Notes: generated from the letters alone by a model not told the origin. A stretch of DNA of 64,000 nucleotides from Clostridia bacterium (GCA_017625095.1 JAGALQ010000020.1:62001-126000), one strand, 5' to 3'. Shown: positions 23,972 to 32,064, numbered from the stretch's first letter. Numbers and translations are program-made.

Positions 23972-24360
23972 TTTTCGCACACCCCGCAGATAGTTATTTT
24001 TTGTGTATCGACAACAAAGCCGTGGTGTTCAAGCACGTGAGCACTCATCTCATCAAGGAAGCCGCACTCCACATGGAGCAGGTCACCGCACCTGAGGCAC
24101 TTGAGGTGGTAGTGGTTTTTGCAATCGTCACCGCCTGCAAACTGGTAACAGCTGACCCTTGCATCATCCGCAACAAAGCGGCGCACAACGCCCTCATCAA
24201 CAAGCCTCTCAAGCCTGCGGTAAAGCGTTGCCTTGCCGAGCTTTTCACCGCGTGCGGCAAGCTCCAGCTCAATTTCGGACGCTGTAAAATGGCGATGCTT
24301 ATTATCGTTAAAAAATCTCAGCAGCACTTCACGCTGTTTTGTGTTATACTCCGACATCAT
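23956..24360 (-). CDS. Fur-family metal-dependent repressor, probable Zur
   Basis: 134 residues with the Fur winged helix (REVLLRFFNDNKHRHFTASEI, LGKATLYRRLERLVDEG) and a C-terminal dimer domain. Two CxxC pairs (CLRCG, CGVC) plus later cysteine make the structural Zn site, and the HYHLKC segment supplies regulatory ligands. Fur, Zur and PerR cannot be separated by sequence alone, but placement first in an operon with znuA and znuC makes zinc sensing likely. A 7-1-7 inverted repeat upstream (24394-24408) is a good autoregulation site. Confidence 0.85.
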   Translation of the reverse strand: MMSEYNTKQREVLLRFFNDNKHRHFTASEIELELAARGEKLGKATLYRRLERLVDEGVVRRFVADDARVSCYQFAGGDDCKNHYHLKCLRCGDLLHVECGFLDEMSAHVLEHHGFVVDTQKITICGVCEKCAKA

Positions 24361-24376
24361 ATTATCTCCAATAAAA

Positions 24377-24419
24377 AATCCGCAAAATGAAACTGAAACT
24401 CAATTTCAAATTGCGGATT
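24377..24419 (-). terminator. intrinsic terminator of maf with a long loop
   Basis: AATCCGCAA (24377-24385) and TTGCGGATT (24411-24419) pair; on the minus strand the stem is followed by a run of T. The 25-base loop is long and contains the Fur-type operator. Confidence 0.6.
24388..24408 (-). promoter_or_regulatory. candidate Fur/Zur operator
   Basis: TGAAACT-C-AATTTCA (24394-24408) is a 7-1-7 inverted repeat with one mismatch, the shape of Fur-family boxes. A further TGAAACT at 24388-24394 abuts it. It lies 27 bases upstream of the Fur-family gene. Confidence 0.55.
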
Positions 24420-24446
24420 GAATTATATACTTATTTTTATACTTTG

Positions 24447-25004
24447 TCAAGCAAAAGCTTTGATTTCACGGCAGAAGCGAGCGACGGGAAAGCCGACAAC
24501 GTTGAAGTAATCGCCCTCGATGCCTTTGACGAGCACGCAGCCCTTGCCCTGGATGCCGTATGCACCTGCCTTGTCATTGCATTCGCCGCTTGCGACATAG
24601 CTGTCAATCAGCTCACTTTCAAGCGGATAAAAGCTGACCTTTGTGCACTCGAAAAATTGGTGCATCTTATCACCTTTTATCAGGCAGACACCTGTATAAA
24701 CCTCGTGTGTCCTGCCGGAAAGTTCCGTAAGCATTGCCTTAGCCTCAGTGTTGCCGTGCGGTTTGCCGAGCACCTTGCCGTCGAGCACGACAACGGTGTC
24801 AGCACCGATTACAGTGCTCTGTTTATGCTCTGCGGCAACGGCAGAAGCCTTTTGAAAAGCAAGGGACATAACAAGCTGTGACGGTGTGAGAGAAGCGTCA
24901 AGCACCTCATCAACATCCGCTGTGATTATCTCAAAATCAAAGCCTGCAAGCTCAAGCAGCTCCTTGCGTCTGGGAGAAGCCGAAGCCAAAATCAGATTGT
25001 TCAA
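24447..25004 (-). CDS. maf: Maf-family nucleotide pyrophosphatase
   Basis: 185 residues. Maf proteins hydrolyse dTTP, UTP or modified nucleotides to monophosphates, as housecleaning enzymes. The N-terminal signature LILASASPRRKELLELAG and the motif VIGADTVVVLDGKVLGKP are characteristic. The YGIQGKG segment and the C-terminal NVVGFPV match YhdE-type (dTTP/UTP) members. The start overlaps the stop of the EEP gene by 4 bases (ATGA), so both are in one operon driven from about 26848. Confidence 0.94.
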   Translation of the reverse strand: MNNLILASASPRRKELLELAGFDFEIITADVDEVLDASLTPSQLVMSLAFQKASAVAAEHKQSTVIGADTVVVLDGKVLGKPHGNTEAKAMLTELSGRTHEVYTGVCLIKGDKMHQFFECTKVSFYPLESELIDSYVASGECNDKAGAYGIQGKGCVLVKGIEGDYFNVVGFPVARFCREIKAFA

Positions 25005-26662
25005 GCGATATCCTCCGCAAACTCAAGGTCGGAATAAATTGCAAAGTGGTCAGAAGCAAAGATACCGTCAACAACATCATACTTTGTTACCTCAAAGCCG
25101 CCGTTGAAGAAGATGTAGTCGATACGCTCGTAATCATCTCTGCCCTCTTCATAGCCGTTGTATGTGCCCGAATCATCCGTAATCGGAGCAGCATAGCGGG
25201 AATCGGTATAGCCGCCGTCAGAGAGTGTTTTTATTGAAGGATCTTCATCCGTAGCGTTGAGGTCGCCCGTGATAACAACGGGGATATCAAAGCTGTCTGC
25301 TTTTTCCTTTACAATCTTAATCTGCTCTACACGTGCCTCAGCGCTGACGTGGTCAAGGTGAGTGTTGAGCACGGCAAACTGCTTGCCGTCCACCTTGCTT
25401 TCAAGCACAGCCCAGGTGCAGATACGGTTGCAGGAAGAATCCCAATCCTTTGAAGGCACATCGGGAGTTTTTGAAAGCCAGAATGTACCGCTGTCAACAA
25501 CGCTGTATTTATCGAGGCGGTAGAAGATTGCGGAATGCTCACCTTCGTTTTTGCCGTCATCTCTGCCGACACCGACGTGACCGTAAACGCCGTTATACTC
25601 GGTTGTGAGGATATGCATCCAGTCGGGTGTGCCCTCCTGAGTGCCGATTACATCGGGCTGAGCAGAAGCAATAACATCCGTCAGATCCTGAAGACGTGTG
25701 AGAGGGTCTTTGAAGCGGAGGTTGAAGGACATAACTCTGAGACCCTTTTCACCGATGGGTGTTTTGCTGAATCTGATCTTTGCAACAACGGGATAATGGT
25801 CTGATGAATAAGCACCGTCAACCTTATCGCCGAGCACCTTGTAGCTGTCAACCTTTGCCTTGCCGTAGGTTGTGAAGATAAAATCAATGGGGGATGCACC
25901 TTTTTTGGTTACGTTTTTCATACCGAAGTTATGGTAAGTGCCCATAGACATTGTGCTGTCAGCGGCATACTTGGTATCCATAAATCCGTTTGCAATCATC
26001 GTATTATAAGGCTCTGTGCCCTCATCAGTGTTGAAATCGCCTGTGATAACAACGGGCATATCAAGTGCGCCTGCTTTTTCAGCAATAAGCTTTGCGCTGT
26101 TTGCGCGTGACTCGGCACCGATATGGTCCATATGTGCGTTAAAGTGGGCATATTTTTCACCGCTTGCTTTATCCTCAAGGATTGCCCAGGTGCAGATGCG
26201 GTTGTACATAGCATCCCAGCCCTTTGACGGAGTATCGGGAGTTTCGGACAACCAGAATGTGCCGCTGTCAACAAGAGAATACTTATCCTTAAGATAGAAA
26301 ACAGGTGAATACTCGCCGCCTTCTGCGCCGTCATCTCTGCCGACACCTACCCAGGCATACTCGGGCATTGCTGCGCTGACACGGTCAACCCACGCCTTGT
26401 TTGCCTCCTGAAGTCCGAATGAATCAGGCATTTCTGCACGGAGCGTCTTTGCAACAAGTGCACCTCTGTTTTCAGGCGATTTCTTGCCTGTGCCTGCAAT
26501 ATAGACATTGAAGCTCATAACAGTAACATCCATCGTTTCGCCTGTCGGCTCTTCAAAGTTATAAGCCGGCAAAGGAGTTGCAATGGAAATACCGAGAACC
26601 AGGGCAATAAGCCACCTTAACCAACTGTAAAAAAGTTTTACCCAGAATGATAATTCGTACAA
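25001..26662 (-). CDS. membrane-anchored protein with two tandem EEP domains
   Basis: 553 residues. A hydrophobic segment at about 8-30 anchors it. Two endonuclease/exonuclease/phosphatase (DNase I-like) domains follow, about 43-300 and 308-547. Each has a full set of active-site motifs: QE (GLQEANK; GTQEGTP), HxDH (NAHMDHIG; NTHLDHVS), GDxN (ITGDFN; ITGDLN) and SDH (SSDHYP; ASDHFA). The domains are clearly a duplication, sharing the VGVGRDDG and SLVDSGTFWLS / SVVDSGTFWLS stretches. They could cleave phosphodiesters of nucleic acids, inositol phosphates or lipids outside the cell. The start is TTG with AGAGGA 8 bases upstream; no nearer ATG exists. Confidence 0.87.
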   Translation of the reverse strand: MYELSFWVKLFYSWLRWLIALVLGISIATPLPAYNFEEPTGETMDVTVMSFNVYIAGTGKKSPENRGALVAKTLRAEMPDSFGLQEANKAWVDRVSAAMPEYAWVGVGRDDGAEGGEYSPVFYLKDKYSLVDSGTFWLSETPDTPSKGWDAMYNRICTWAILEDKASGEKYAHFNAHMDHIGAESRANSAKLIAEKAGALDMPVVITGDFNTDEGTEPYNTMIANGFMDTKYAADSTMSMGTYHNFGMKNVTKKGASPIDFIFTTYGKAKVDSYKVLGDKVDGAYSSDHYPVVAKIRFSKTPIGEKGLRVMSFNLRFKDPLTRLQDLTDVIASAQPDVIGTQEGTPDWMHILTTEYNGVYGHVGVGRDDGKNEGEHSAIFYRLDKYSVVDSGTFWLSKTPDVPSKDWDSSCNRICTWAVLESKVDGKQFAVLNTHLDHVSAEARVEQIKIVKEKADSFDIPVVITGDLNATDEDPSIKTLSDGGYTDSRYAAPITDDSGTYNGYEEGRDDYERIDYIFFNGGFEVTKYDVVDGIFASDHFAIYSDLEFAEDIA

Positions 26663-26679
26663 AGAAATTCTCCTCTCTC

Positions 26680-26708
26680 AAAAACAGCCCACCCTTGAGG
26701 GTGAGCTG
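26680..26708 (-). terminator. terminator hairpin within the leader of the EEP gene
   Basis: On the minus strand CAGCTCACCC pairs with GGGTGGGCTG across TCAA, followed by TTTTT. It lies about 4 bases before the ribosome-binding site of the EEP gene and downstream of its promoter, the position of an attenuator. Confidence 0.75.
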
Positions 26709-26813
26709 CATACTTAACTTGGCTGAATCCGGTATCGCAACCCGATTCCGAAACATCAAAATCATCGTATGTGTGTATCTGATTTCTTCACATTCATAAC
26801 ATACGCAATGTAC
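26709..26813 (-). ncRNA. candidate structured leader RNA (riboswitch-like) of the EEP-maf operon
   Basis: On the minus strand CATAC (26771-26767) pairs with GTATG (26713-26709) to close a domain. It contains a hairpin GAATC/GATTC (26748-26725) with CGGG and ACCG in its upper part, and single-stranded joining segments of 18 and 11 bases. The closing stem touches the terminator hairpin, so alternative folding could control readthrough. I could not match it to a riboswitch class I know. Confidence 0.4.
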
Positions 26814-26819
26814 GATTTT

Positions 26820-26848
26820 ACTATATCAACTTCTACCCCCTATGTCAA
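26820..26848 (-). promoter_or_regulatory. sigma-A promoter of the EEP-maf operon
   Basis: A perfect TTGACA (26848-26843), a 17-base spacer and TATAGT (26825-26820) on the minus strand. Transcription would start near 26813, leaving a leader of about 150 bases. Confidence 0.75.
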
Positions 26849-27027
26849 CATTTTGCGTATAACTTTGCTTGATTTTTTCATCCGGTTCTTGCAGGAATTA
26901 TAATAAATAACGACCACATTCTTATTGGGCGCTGTTTTATGTCGTTGTTTTTCGGTTTTGTGAAATTACCAAAACAAATTCCATTAGCTTGAACGGCAGA
27001 TTTTGTGTAAAAAATAAGCGCACGGTG

Positions 27028-27056
27028 TTTACAACACACGCGCGATAATGTATAAT
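27028..27056 (+). promoter_or_regulatory. sigma-A promoter of the dCMP deaminase gene
   Basis: TTTACA (27028-27033), a 17-base spacer and a perfect TATAAT (27051-27056). Between this and the divergent promoter at 26848 (about 180 bases) I see no gene. Confidence 0.7.
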
Positions 27057-27092
27057 CATTTTGTTAAAATCTGAATTTTGGGAGGTTTTCTT

Positions 27093-27590
27093 ATGCCTAA
27101 ACGCAGCGATTACATCTCTTGGGACGAATATTTTATGGGCATTGCAATGCTCTCCGCCAAACGAAGCAAGGACCCCAACACACAGGTCGGTGCCTGCATC
27201 GTAAACCAAAACAACAAAATTATGTCTGTCGGCTACAACGGTTTTCCTCTCGGCTGCAGTGATGAAGAATTCCCCTGGGAGCGCTCGGGCGACAACTATG
27301 ACACAAAATACCCCTACGTCTGCCACGCTGAGCTTAACGCAATCCTCAACAACGCAGGCGGCAACCTCAACGGCTGCAAAATCTACGTTGCGCTCTTCCC
27401 CTGCAACGAGTGTGCAAAAGCTATCATCCAGTGCGGCATCAGCGAGGTAATCTACCTCTCCGACAAATATGCCGAAACGTGGGGCACCCGCGCATCAAAG
27501 CGTATGCTCACAGCCGCAGGTGTCAAGCTGACAAAAATCAAGCTCGATCACGATGAAATATCCATTAACTTTAAGGAAGAACTTGTCTGA
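27093..27590 (+). CDS. dCMP deaminase family protein
   Basis: 165 residues. The zinc and catalytic motifs of cytidine-deaminase-fold enzymes are present: CHAELNAI with the proton-shuttling Glu, and PCNECAK. This arrangement and the N-terminal WDEYFMGIAMLSAKRSKDPNTQVGACIV are typical of deoxycytidylate deaminases (ComEB-like), which make dUMP for thymidylate synthesis. ATG 27093 is chosen because GGGAGG lies 7 bases before it; an in-frame TTG at 27078 lies upstream of that site. The stop overlaps the next gene's ATG (TGATG). Confidence 0.92.
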   Translation: MPKRSDYISWDEYFMGIAMLSAKRSKDPNTQVGACIVNQNNKIMSVGYNGFPLGCSDEEFPWERSGDNYDTKYPYVCHAELNAILNNAGGNLNGCKIYVALFPCNECAKAIIQCGISEVIYLSDKYAETWGTRASKRMLTAAGVKLTKIKLDHDEISINFKEELV

Positions 27591-28138
27591 TGCTCGAAAA
27601 AGGTAACTACAAACACAATAAAGCTGTCGGCGAGCCGTATGCAATTGTCAACGGCCACAGACGCAACAGGGTTGCCGCTATGAAATTCGGCCTGAAGAGC
27701 TTTGACGCGGTAGGCAGCGGCATTATTGCGGTATATAACCTTATGATTCTGCTCAACAGACCCGCACTTCTTGCCGAAACAGCACGCGAGCTGTATATTA
27801 AATCCGCCACTCCGCTGGGAATTTTCGGTGTACATCCGCTCACCGTTTTCCGATATTTTTCATCGCACTACCTGCCCGTAAACCTCGACAGGGATTATGA
27901 CAGCTTCTGCGATAAATTCGGTTCGGGATTCTGCGGAATCATTTTCAAATGGACGGGCAGAAAATTCTTTTCGCCGATTCACGCTTTTGCGGTTGAAAGC
28001 TACAAGGGCAAAATTTTCGTATACAACCGCACTGCCGACTCCGCGAGGAGATACGAATACCAACGTATCAGCGCCGTTTCAGACTCAAAGAGCTTCATCG
28101 TAGGCTACTACATAAACCGCGACGAATTTGACAGATAA
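27590..28138 (+). CDS. uncharacterised C39-peptidase-like protein with Ser in place of Cys
   Basis: 182 residues, function unknown. The segment AVGSGIIAVYN (40-50) lines up with the G-C-G-xx-A-xYN start of papain-like C39 folds common in clostridial small proteins, but the expected cysteine is S43. H131 in SPIHAFAVESYKG and N146 in IFVYNR sit where the His and the third residue of the triad are expected. I infer an inactive or serine-using relative. No signal peptide or membrane segment is seen. It is translated with the dCMP deaminase gene through a TGATG overlap and ends in a terminator. Confidence 0.6.
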   Translation: MLEKGNYKHNKAVGEPYAIVNGHRRNRVAAMKFGLKSFDAVGSGIIAVYNLMILLNRPALLAETARELYIKSATPLGIFGVHPLTVFRYFSSHYLPVNLDRDYDSFCDKFGSGFCGIIFKWTGRKFFSPIHAFAVESYKGKIFVYNRTADSARRYEYQRISAVSDSKSFIVGYYINRDEFDR

Positions 28139-28145
28139 ACAGCAA

Positions 28146-28178
28146 AAAACGAGCTGCCTGACAAGGGCAGCTCGTTTT
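28146..28178 (+). terminator. intrinsic terminator of the dCMP deaminase operon
   Basis: AAAACGAGCTGCC pairs with GGCAGCTCGTTTT around a short loop; it also serves as a T-rich end. It lies between convergent genes and may act on both. Confidence 0.82.
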
Positions 28179-28195
28179 GTTATTTTTATTGAGTT

Positions 28196-29668
28196 TTACA
28201 GGCTTATTACAACCTCATGTGAGCCGATTTCAGTCTTAATTTCGACTGTATAGCCGCCAAACTTGCAGGGAATTACCTCATACTCACCGTCGCACTCAAC
28301 AGCCTTCGGCTCGCACGGCACGTATATAACCGTATTAACGTCAAAAGCGGAAGTCTGCTCATACGAAAGTGTGAACGTGTTTTCCTCTCTGTTGTGGCGG
28401 TATGCCTTGATTTCGCCCGTGACAGCTCTCGGATAAGGTCTGTTGAGAACCTCCATTACGCCGTCGCCTATAAGGCCCTCGTGGAATGCCCAGTAGGTAT
28501 TGCTCCACTTGCGGTCATCAAAGAACTTAAGCAGGTGATAGATATGCGGATACCACTCCGTACCCTCCGAATAGCCGCCCCACTCACCGACAAGCACGGG
28601 GATTCCGAGCCTGCTCTGGGTGTTTTCGTGCTCACCGAAGATTGCGTCCGTTCTTGAGGAGCTTGCGTGCTTATAGAGAGGTGTGTCAACCATAAAATCA
28701 TAGCCGTGGGGAGAGAAGCAAGCCTTCTCTTCAATCTTGCCGTCGTAAGTGATGGGGCCTGCCTTGCACGGAATTGAAAGGTTTGAATAGTAGCAGTTGT
28801 CAATAAACATAATTCCGTTATCCGTCACGGAACGGATTGCGCCCGCAGTTTTGTTAAGGAAGGGTGTGTAACGCTCAACGTCAAACTTTTCGACAAGCTC
28901 TGCCGCACCGAGTGCAACATCGTGAAGGATATCGCCGTTATACTGATCAAGCACAGCAGGAATATCAAGCTTCACCGCATCCTTTACGAGCTTGCATCTG
29001 TCAATTCGCTTATCGGTAAGTGTTGTCTTGACAAGGCCCTTTATAAGCTGACGGAAAATTTTGCCGCCGTCCTTACCCATAAACGGCTCATTGAACATAT
29101 CGAAGCCGAACAGTGCGGGATGGTCGCCGAGCTTTGTTGCAACGTATTTCCACATATCGGCAAAGTAATCGAGCAGACCCTTACCCTCATAAGGCGAGTT
29201 GCTCCAGAATCTGTCGAAAGCCTTGTGAATTCCTTTGTCCCAGAAGTAGCCCTCTGCCCAGACAACCTTGATTTTCTTCTGCTTTTTACCGTTCATCATA
29301 CATGCCCACTCGGGTGCACCGTCGCCCCACTGATAGCAGTAGTTTGAGAAAAGGTCCTGATGCATATCGAGGTAGACGTATATGCCGTACTCGTGGAATT
29401 TGTCGAGCATTTTACGCACAGCCTCTATGTATTTTTCGTTGTACATACCGGGCTGCGGCTCAACAGCCGCCCAGGTGATACCCAGACGAACAATGTTGAA
29501 ACCTCTTTCAGCAAGTGTGAGGTACATTTTTTCATCATATTCATATACGTTGCAAAGGTTGCCGTCTTCATCGGGCCAACCCTTATCACAGAGGTTTACG
29601 CCGTTAAAAATTCTTTCTCTGCCGTATTCGTCAACAAAACTTTTTCCTTGGGTAAGAATTTTTTCCAT
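28196..29668 (-). CDS. GH5 endoglycoceramidase-like glycosidase
   Basis: 490 residues. GH5 barrel with NIVRLGITWAAVEPQPG and the YLDMHQDLF segment, which are close to endoglycoceramidases. The acid/base Glu is in FDMFNEPF and the nucleophile Glu in VLVGEWGGY. A beta-sandwich tail (about 405-490) completes the EGC layout. Known relatives cut the bond between oligosaccharide and ceramide, or glucosyl-lipids. There is no signal peptide, so the enzyme is probably cytoplasmic, like glucosyl-lipid-specific members. It follows the 741-residue glycosidase-like gene after 3 bases, in one operon with the promoter at 32017. Confidence 0.85.
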   Translation of the reverse strand: MEKILTQGKSFVDEYGRERIFNGVNLCDKGWPDEDGNLCNVYEYDEKMYLTLAERGFNIVRLGITWAAVEPQPGMYNEKYIEAVRKMLDKFHEYGIYVYLDMHQDLFSNYCYQWGDGAPEWACMMNGKKQKKIKVVWAEGYFWDKGIHKAFDRFWSNSPYEGKGLLDYFADMWKYVATKLGDHPALFGFDMFNEPFMGKDGGKIFRQLIKGLVKTTLTDKRIDRCKLVKDAVKLDIPAVLDQYNGDILHDVALGAAELVEKFDVERYTPFLNKTAGAIRSVTDNGIMFIDNCYYSNLSIPCKAGPITYDGKIEEKACFSPHGYDFMVDTPLYKHASSSRTDAIFGEHENTQSRLGIPVLVGEWGGYSEGTEWYPHIYHLLKFFDDRKWSNTYWAFHEGLIGDGVMEVLNRPYPRAVTGEIKAYRHNREENTFTLSYEQTSAFDVNTVIYVPCEPKAVECDGEYEVIPCKFGGYTVEIKTEIGSHEVVISL

Positions 29669-29671
29669 AAA

Positions 29672-31897
29672 TCAGTTCTCCTTTGCTTTATAAATCTTAA
29701 ATTCGCTGAGCACTACGCCAACGTGCTCTTCGCCGATTTCAAGTGCAATACATCCGTTTTCAAACACCGACGCAGGCAGGTCATAAACCGCACAGGTAAA
29801 ACGCTCATGAAGCATCTCGCGCTCAAACTGCTCGTCCTTCTCACCGCCGAAGAATTTGCCGCGGTATATATCGATGCCGTTTGCTTTGATATAGAAGCTG
29901 TTGAACATATCGTTATTTGTCTTTTTATATGTAACGCGCAGCTTATAATCCGTATCGGGTTCAAAACCTGCAAGCCTGCAGACAAATTTGTAGTGGTCAA
30001 ACGCCTTGAGCATACACATCGGAATTGAGCCGTTATTGACCTCGCGGCGGTCACCCTGATAGTCGATATAAAACTCGCCCTGCTGTCTTTCGCCGAGCAC
30101 ACCGAAGCCGTGCTCCGCAAGTGAGAAGTAGTATTCACCTTTGTTCACCTTATTGCGGTTGAAAACACGTGTCAGGAAGGCTTCACGCTCACCTTCAGAC
30201 ATTGCATCGGAAGCCTCAAACCTGTTGAGCAGCCAGGCTCTGTCGGTTACAGGCAGGTCAATCGTATCGAGGGTTGCTCCCCTCTCCCAGCCTGAAGCGT
30301 GATAATTCTCAACATCGAGCTGAATACCGATCTGCTCAAACAGTATATCTGCAAGCTGACCGAGCGAAGCACGCATCTCATAATAACTTGCGTCAAAATC
30401 CGTCATAAGCTCTGCCCTTGCCGAAGTAAAATCACCGCGTGAAGCAAAGCTTCTTGCCTCATCAATCAGTGCAAGCTCAAACCTTCTTCTGCGGTGAACA
30501 AGCGCATCGCATCTTGCACGGAAAAGCAGCAGCACAAAGCGCCAGTTTTCCATAAGTGACGGTGCTTTTTCAAGCTCCGATTCAAAAATTCTGAGTGTGT
30601 GCTCAATGTGCGGATTTTCCGCAGGGTCACCCTCCCAGTTTTTCTCAAGACCGAGGATACCGTCGGCAATATTTGAAGCATCAGCCTGCCAGATAAAGAA
30701 TCTCGAATAGTCACAGAGCGTTTCCGTAAGCGAAACATCGGGGAAATAATCCATATCGCTCCAGACAGCCTTATTTACGTCATCGTTTGTACCCTCCGAA
30801 TAGCTTACGCTGCCGACAACATAGGGACGTGTCAGCCTGTGGAGCAGTCTGAACTCGGTCGGTCTTGGGTTGACACTCTCACGGCTGAGGGTTGAAGCAA
30901 GAGCATAGTGCCAGTCATCCCTGTCAAAATGCACGGGATATTCGCACCTGACGTTATGTGTTATATCGGGATAAAATCTGATCGGATATTTTGCGGGCAA
31001 TTTACGGCGCAGGTCATCCATCATAAATGCGTGATTCGGACCTGTGATTATGCCGTCGATTTCATCGGGAAGTTTATTCATTTCGCTGAGGAAATCTTCG
31101 GGCCAGGTGATGTTTGAATGAGGTGCCTGAGCTGACGGCCACATCTGCGCATCGGGCTTGACGGTTTTGAGCACCTTCGAAATTTTTATGCAGCGCTTTA
31201 CAAAATCGTCACCGTCCATCTCGCCGGGGTCACCGCCGGGAGGAAAGATTGCATCAATTCGCGGCATAGCTTCAAAAATCTTCTGTCTTGAGGCAAGTGC
31301 CGTTTCCTCATCCTCATCGTCATTATTCGGATACCAGCAGGAAACATCCATATCAAGCCTATCCGCAAGCTCACTTGCCCACACGGCAACATCGAGCGGA
31401 TGATATTTCATCAGCGGATTTTTTTCGTCCTTATTACCGCCGGGAATGTGCTCACAGGTGTTACAGCCGAAAGCCATTATGTCGCGGTAAAAACGGAAAT
31501 ATTCTTCCGGTCCCCACGCATCGTAAGTGTTGGGAATTGTGCGGTAGCCGCACTGATGACCTCTTATCTTTTTATCGGGTGAATAGCTGCCCGAGATGTT
31601 TTTAATCAGCGTGATTTTGTTTGAAGAAAAAACGCATTTACGCAGAAAATACGAATAGCCGTAGATAAGGCCTCTTATTCCCTGCGCTCTGATTATAAGG
31701 TGAGAGCCGTCCTGCTCGATAACAAAGCTGTCTTTACAGATGATATTCTCGTCGCTTATCAGCTCAACGCAAGGCTCACCGTTTTCAAACGGTCTGTAGC
31801 CTGCACGAAGCTCAATCTCCTCACCGAAAAGCTCGCGTGCATATTCTGCCGCCTTACCGACAGCACTGACACTCAAGAATGAAAAATCATATTTCAT
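29672..31897 (-). CDS. putative glycoside hydrolase with GH20/GH67-like N-terminal domain
   Basis: About 741 residues. The N-terminal part (1-110) has the IIRAQGIRGLIYGYSYFLRK pattern of the small alpha/beta domain that precedes GH20, GH67 and related barrels. A barrel-like centre includes KIRGHQCGYRTIP, CNTCEHIPGG, a DAIFPPGGDPGE segment that may carry catalytic acids, and DGIITGPNHAF. A helical part and a C-terminal beta domain (about 620-740) follow. I cannot assign a CAZy family. No signal peptide is present. The ATG at 31897 has GGTGGAG upstream; an in-frame GTG at 31909 lies within that site. It is the first gene of an operon with the GH5 gene. Confidence 0.6.
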   Translation of the reverse strand: MKYDFSFLSVSAVGKAAEYARELFGEEIELRAGYRPFENGEPCVELISDENIICKDSFVIEQDGSHLIIRAQGIRGLIYGYSYFLRKCVFSSNKITLIKNISGSYSPDKKIRGHQCGYRTIPNTYDAWGPEEYFRFYRDIMAFGCNTCEHIPGGNKDEKNPLMKYHPLDVAVWASELADRLDMDVSCWYPNNDDEDEETALASRQKIFEAMPRIDAIFPPGGDPGEMDGDDFVKRCIKISKVLKTVKPDAQMWPSAQAPHSNITWPEDFLSEMNKLPDEIDGIITGPNHAFMMDDLRRKLPAKYPIRFYPDITHNVRCEYPVHFDRDDWHYALASTLSRESVNPRPTEFRLLHRLTRPYVVGSVSYSEGTNDDVNKAVWSDMDYFPDVSLTETLCDYSRFFIWQADASNIADGILGLEKNWEGDPAENPHIEHTLRIFESELEKAPSLMENWRFVLLLFRARCDALVHRRRRFELALIDEARSFASRGDFTSARAELMTDFDASYYEMRASLGQLADILFEQIGIQLDVENYHASGWERGATLDTIDLPVTDRAWLLNRFEASDAMSEGEREAFLTRVFNRNKVNKGEYYFSLAEHGFGVLGERQQGEFYIDYQGDRREVNNGSIPMCMLKAFDHYKFVCRLAGFEPDTDYKLRVTYKKTNNDMFNSFYIKANGIDIYRGKFFGGEKDEQFEREMLHERFTCAVYDLPASVFENGCIALEIGEEHVGVVLSEFKIYKAKEN

Positions 31898-31988
31898 ACA
31901 GCTCTCCACCTTGTTTATTTCTTATAACGAGTTTACTTAAAAGCTCAGTACCGCATAAGCAATTACCGATACATTTGCAGTTATGTTG

Positions 31989-32017
31989 ATTATACCATAA
32001 GCTTTGCTTTATTTCAA
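31989..32017 (-). promoter_or_regulatory. sigma-A promoter of the glycosidase operon
   Basis: On the minus strand TTGAAA (32017-32012), a 17-base spacer and a perfect TATAAT (31994-31989) precede the 741-residue gene by about 90 bases. Confidence 0.72.
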
Positions 32018-32025
32018 CAAAGCAT

Positions 32026-32053
32026 AAAAAAAGCAGGGCAAAACCCCGCTTTT
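32026..32053 (-). terminator. intrinsic terminator of the 101-residue protein gene
   Basis: On the minus strand AAAAGCGGGG pairs with CCCTGCTTTT (one bulge or wobble), followed by a T run, 12 bases after the stop codon at 32065. Confidence 0.7.
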
Positions 32054-32064
32054 CTGTTTTGAAC

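Noticed and set aside
26709-26771. c-di-AMP (ydaO) riboswitch upstream of the EEP gene
   Set aside because: GGATTCAGCC...GTTAAGTATGC loosely recalls the 3' part of that motif, but the domain is too short and the other conserved blocks are missing.
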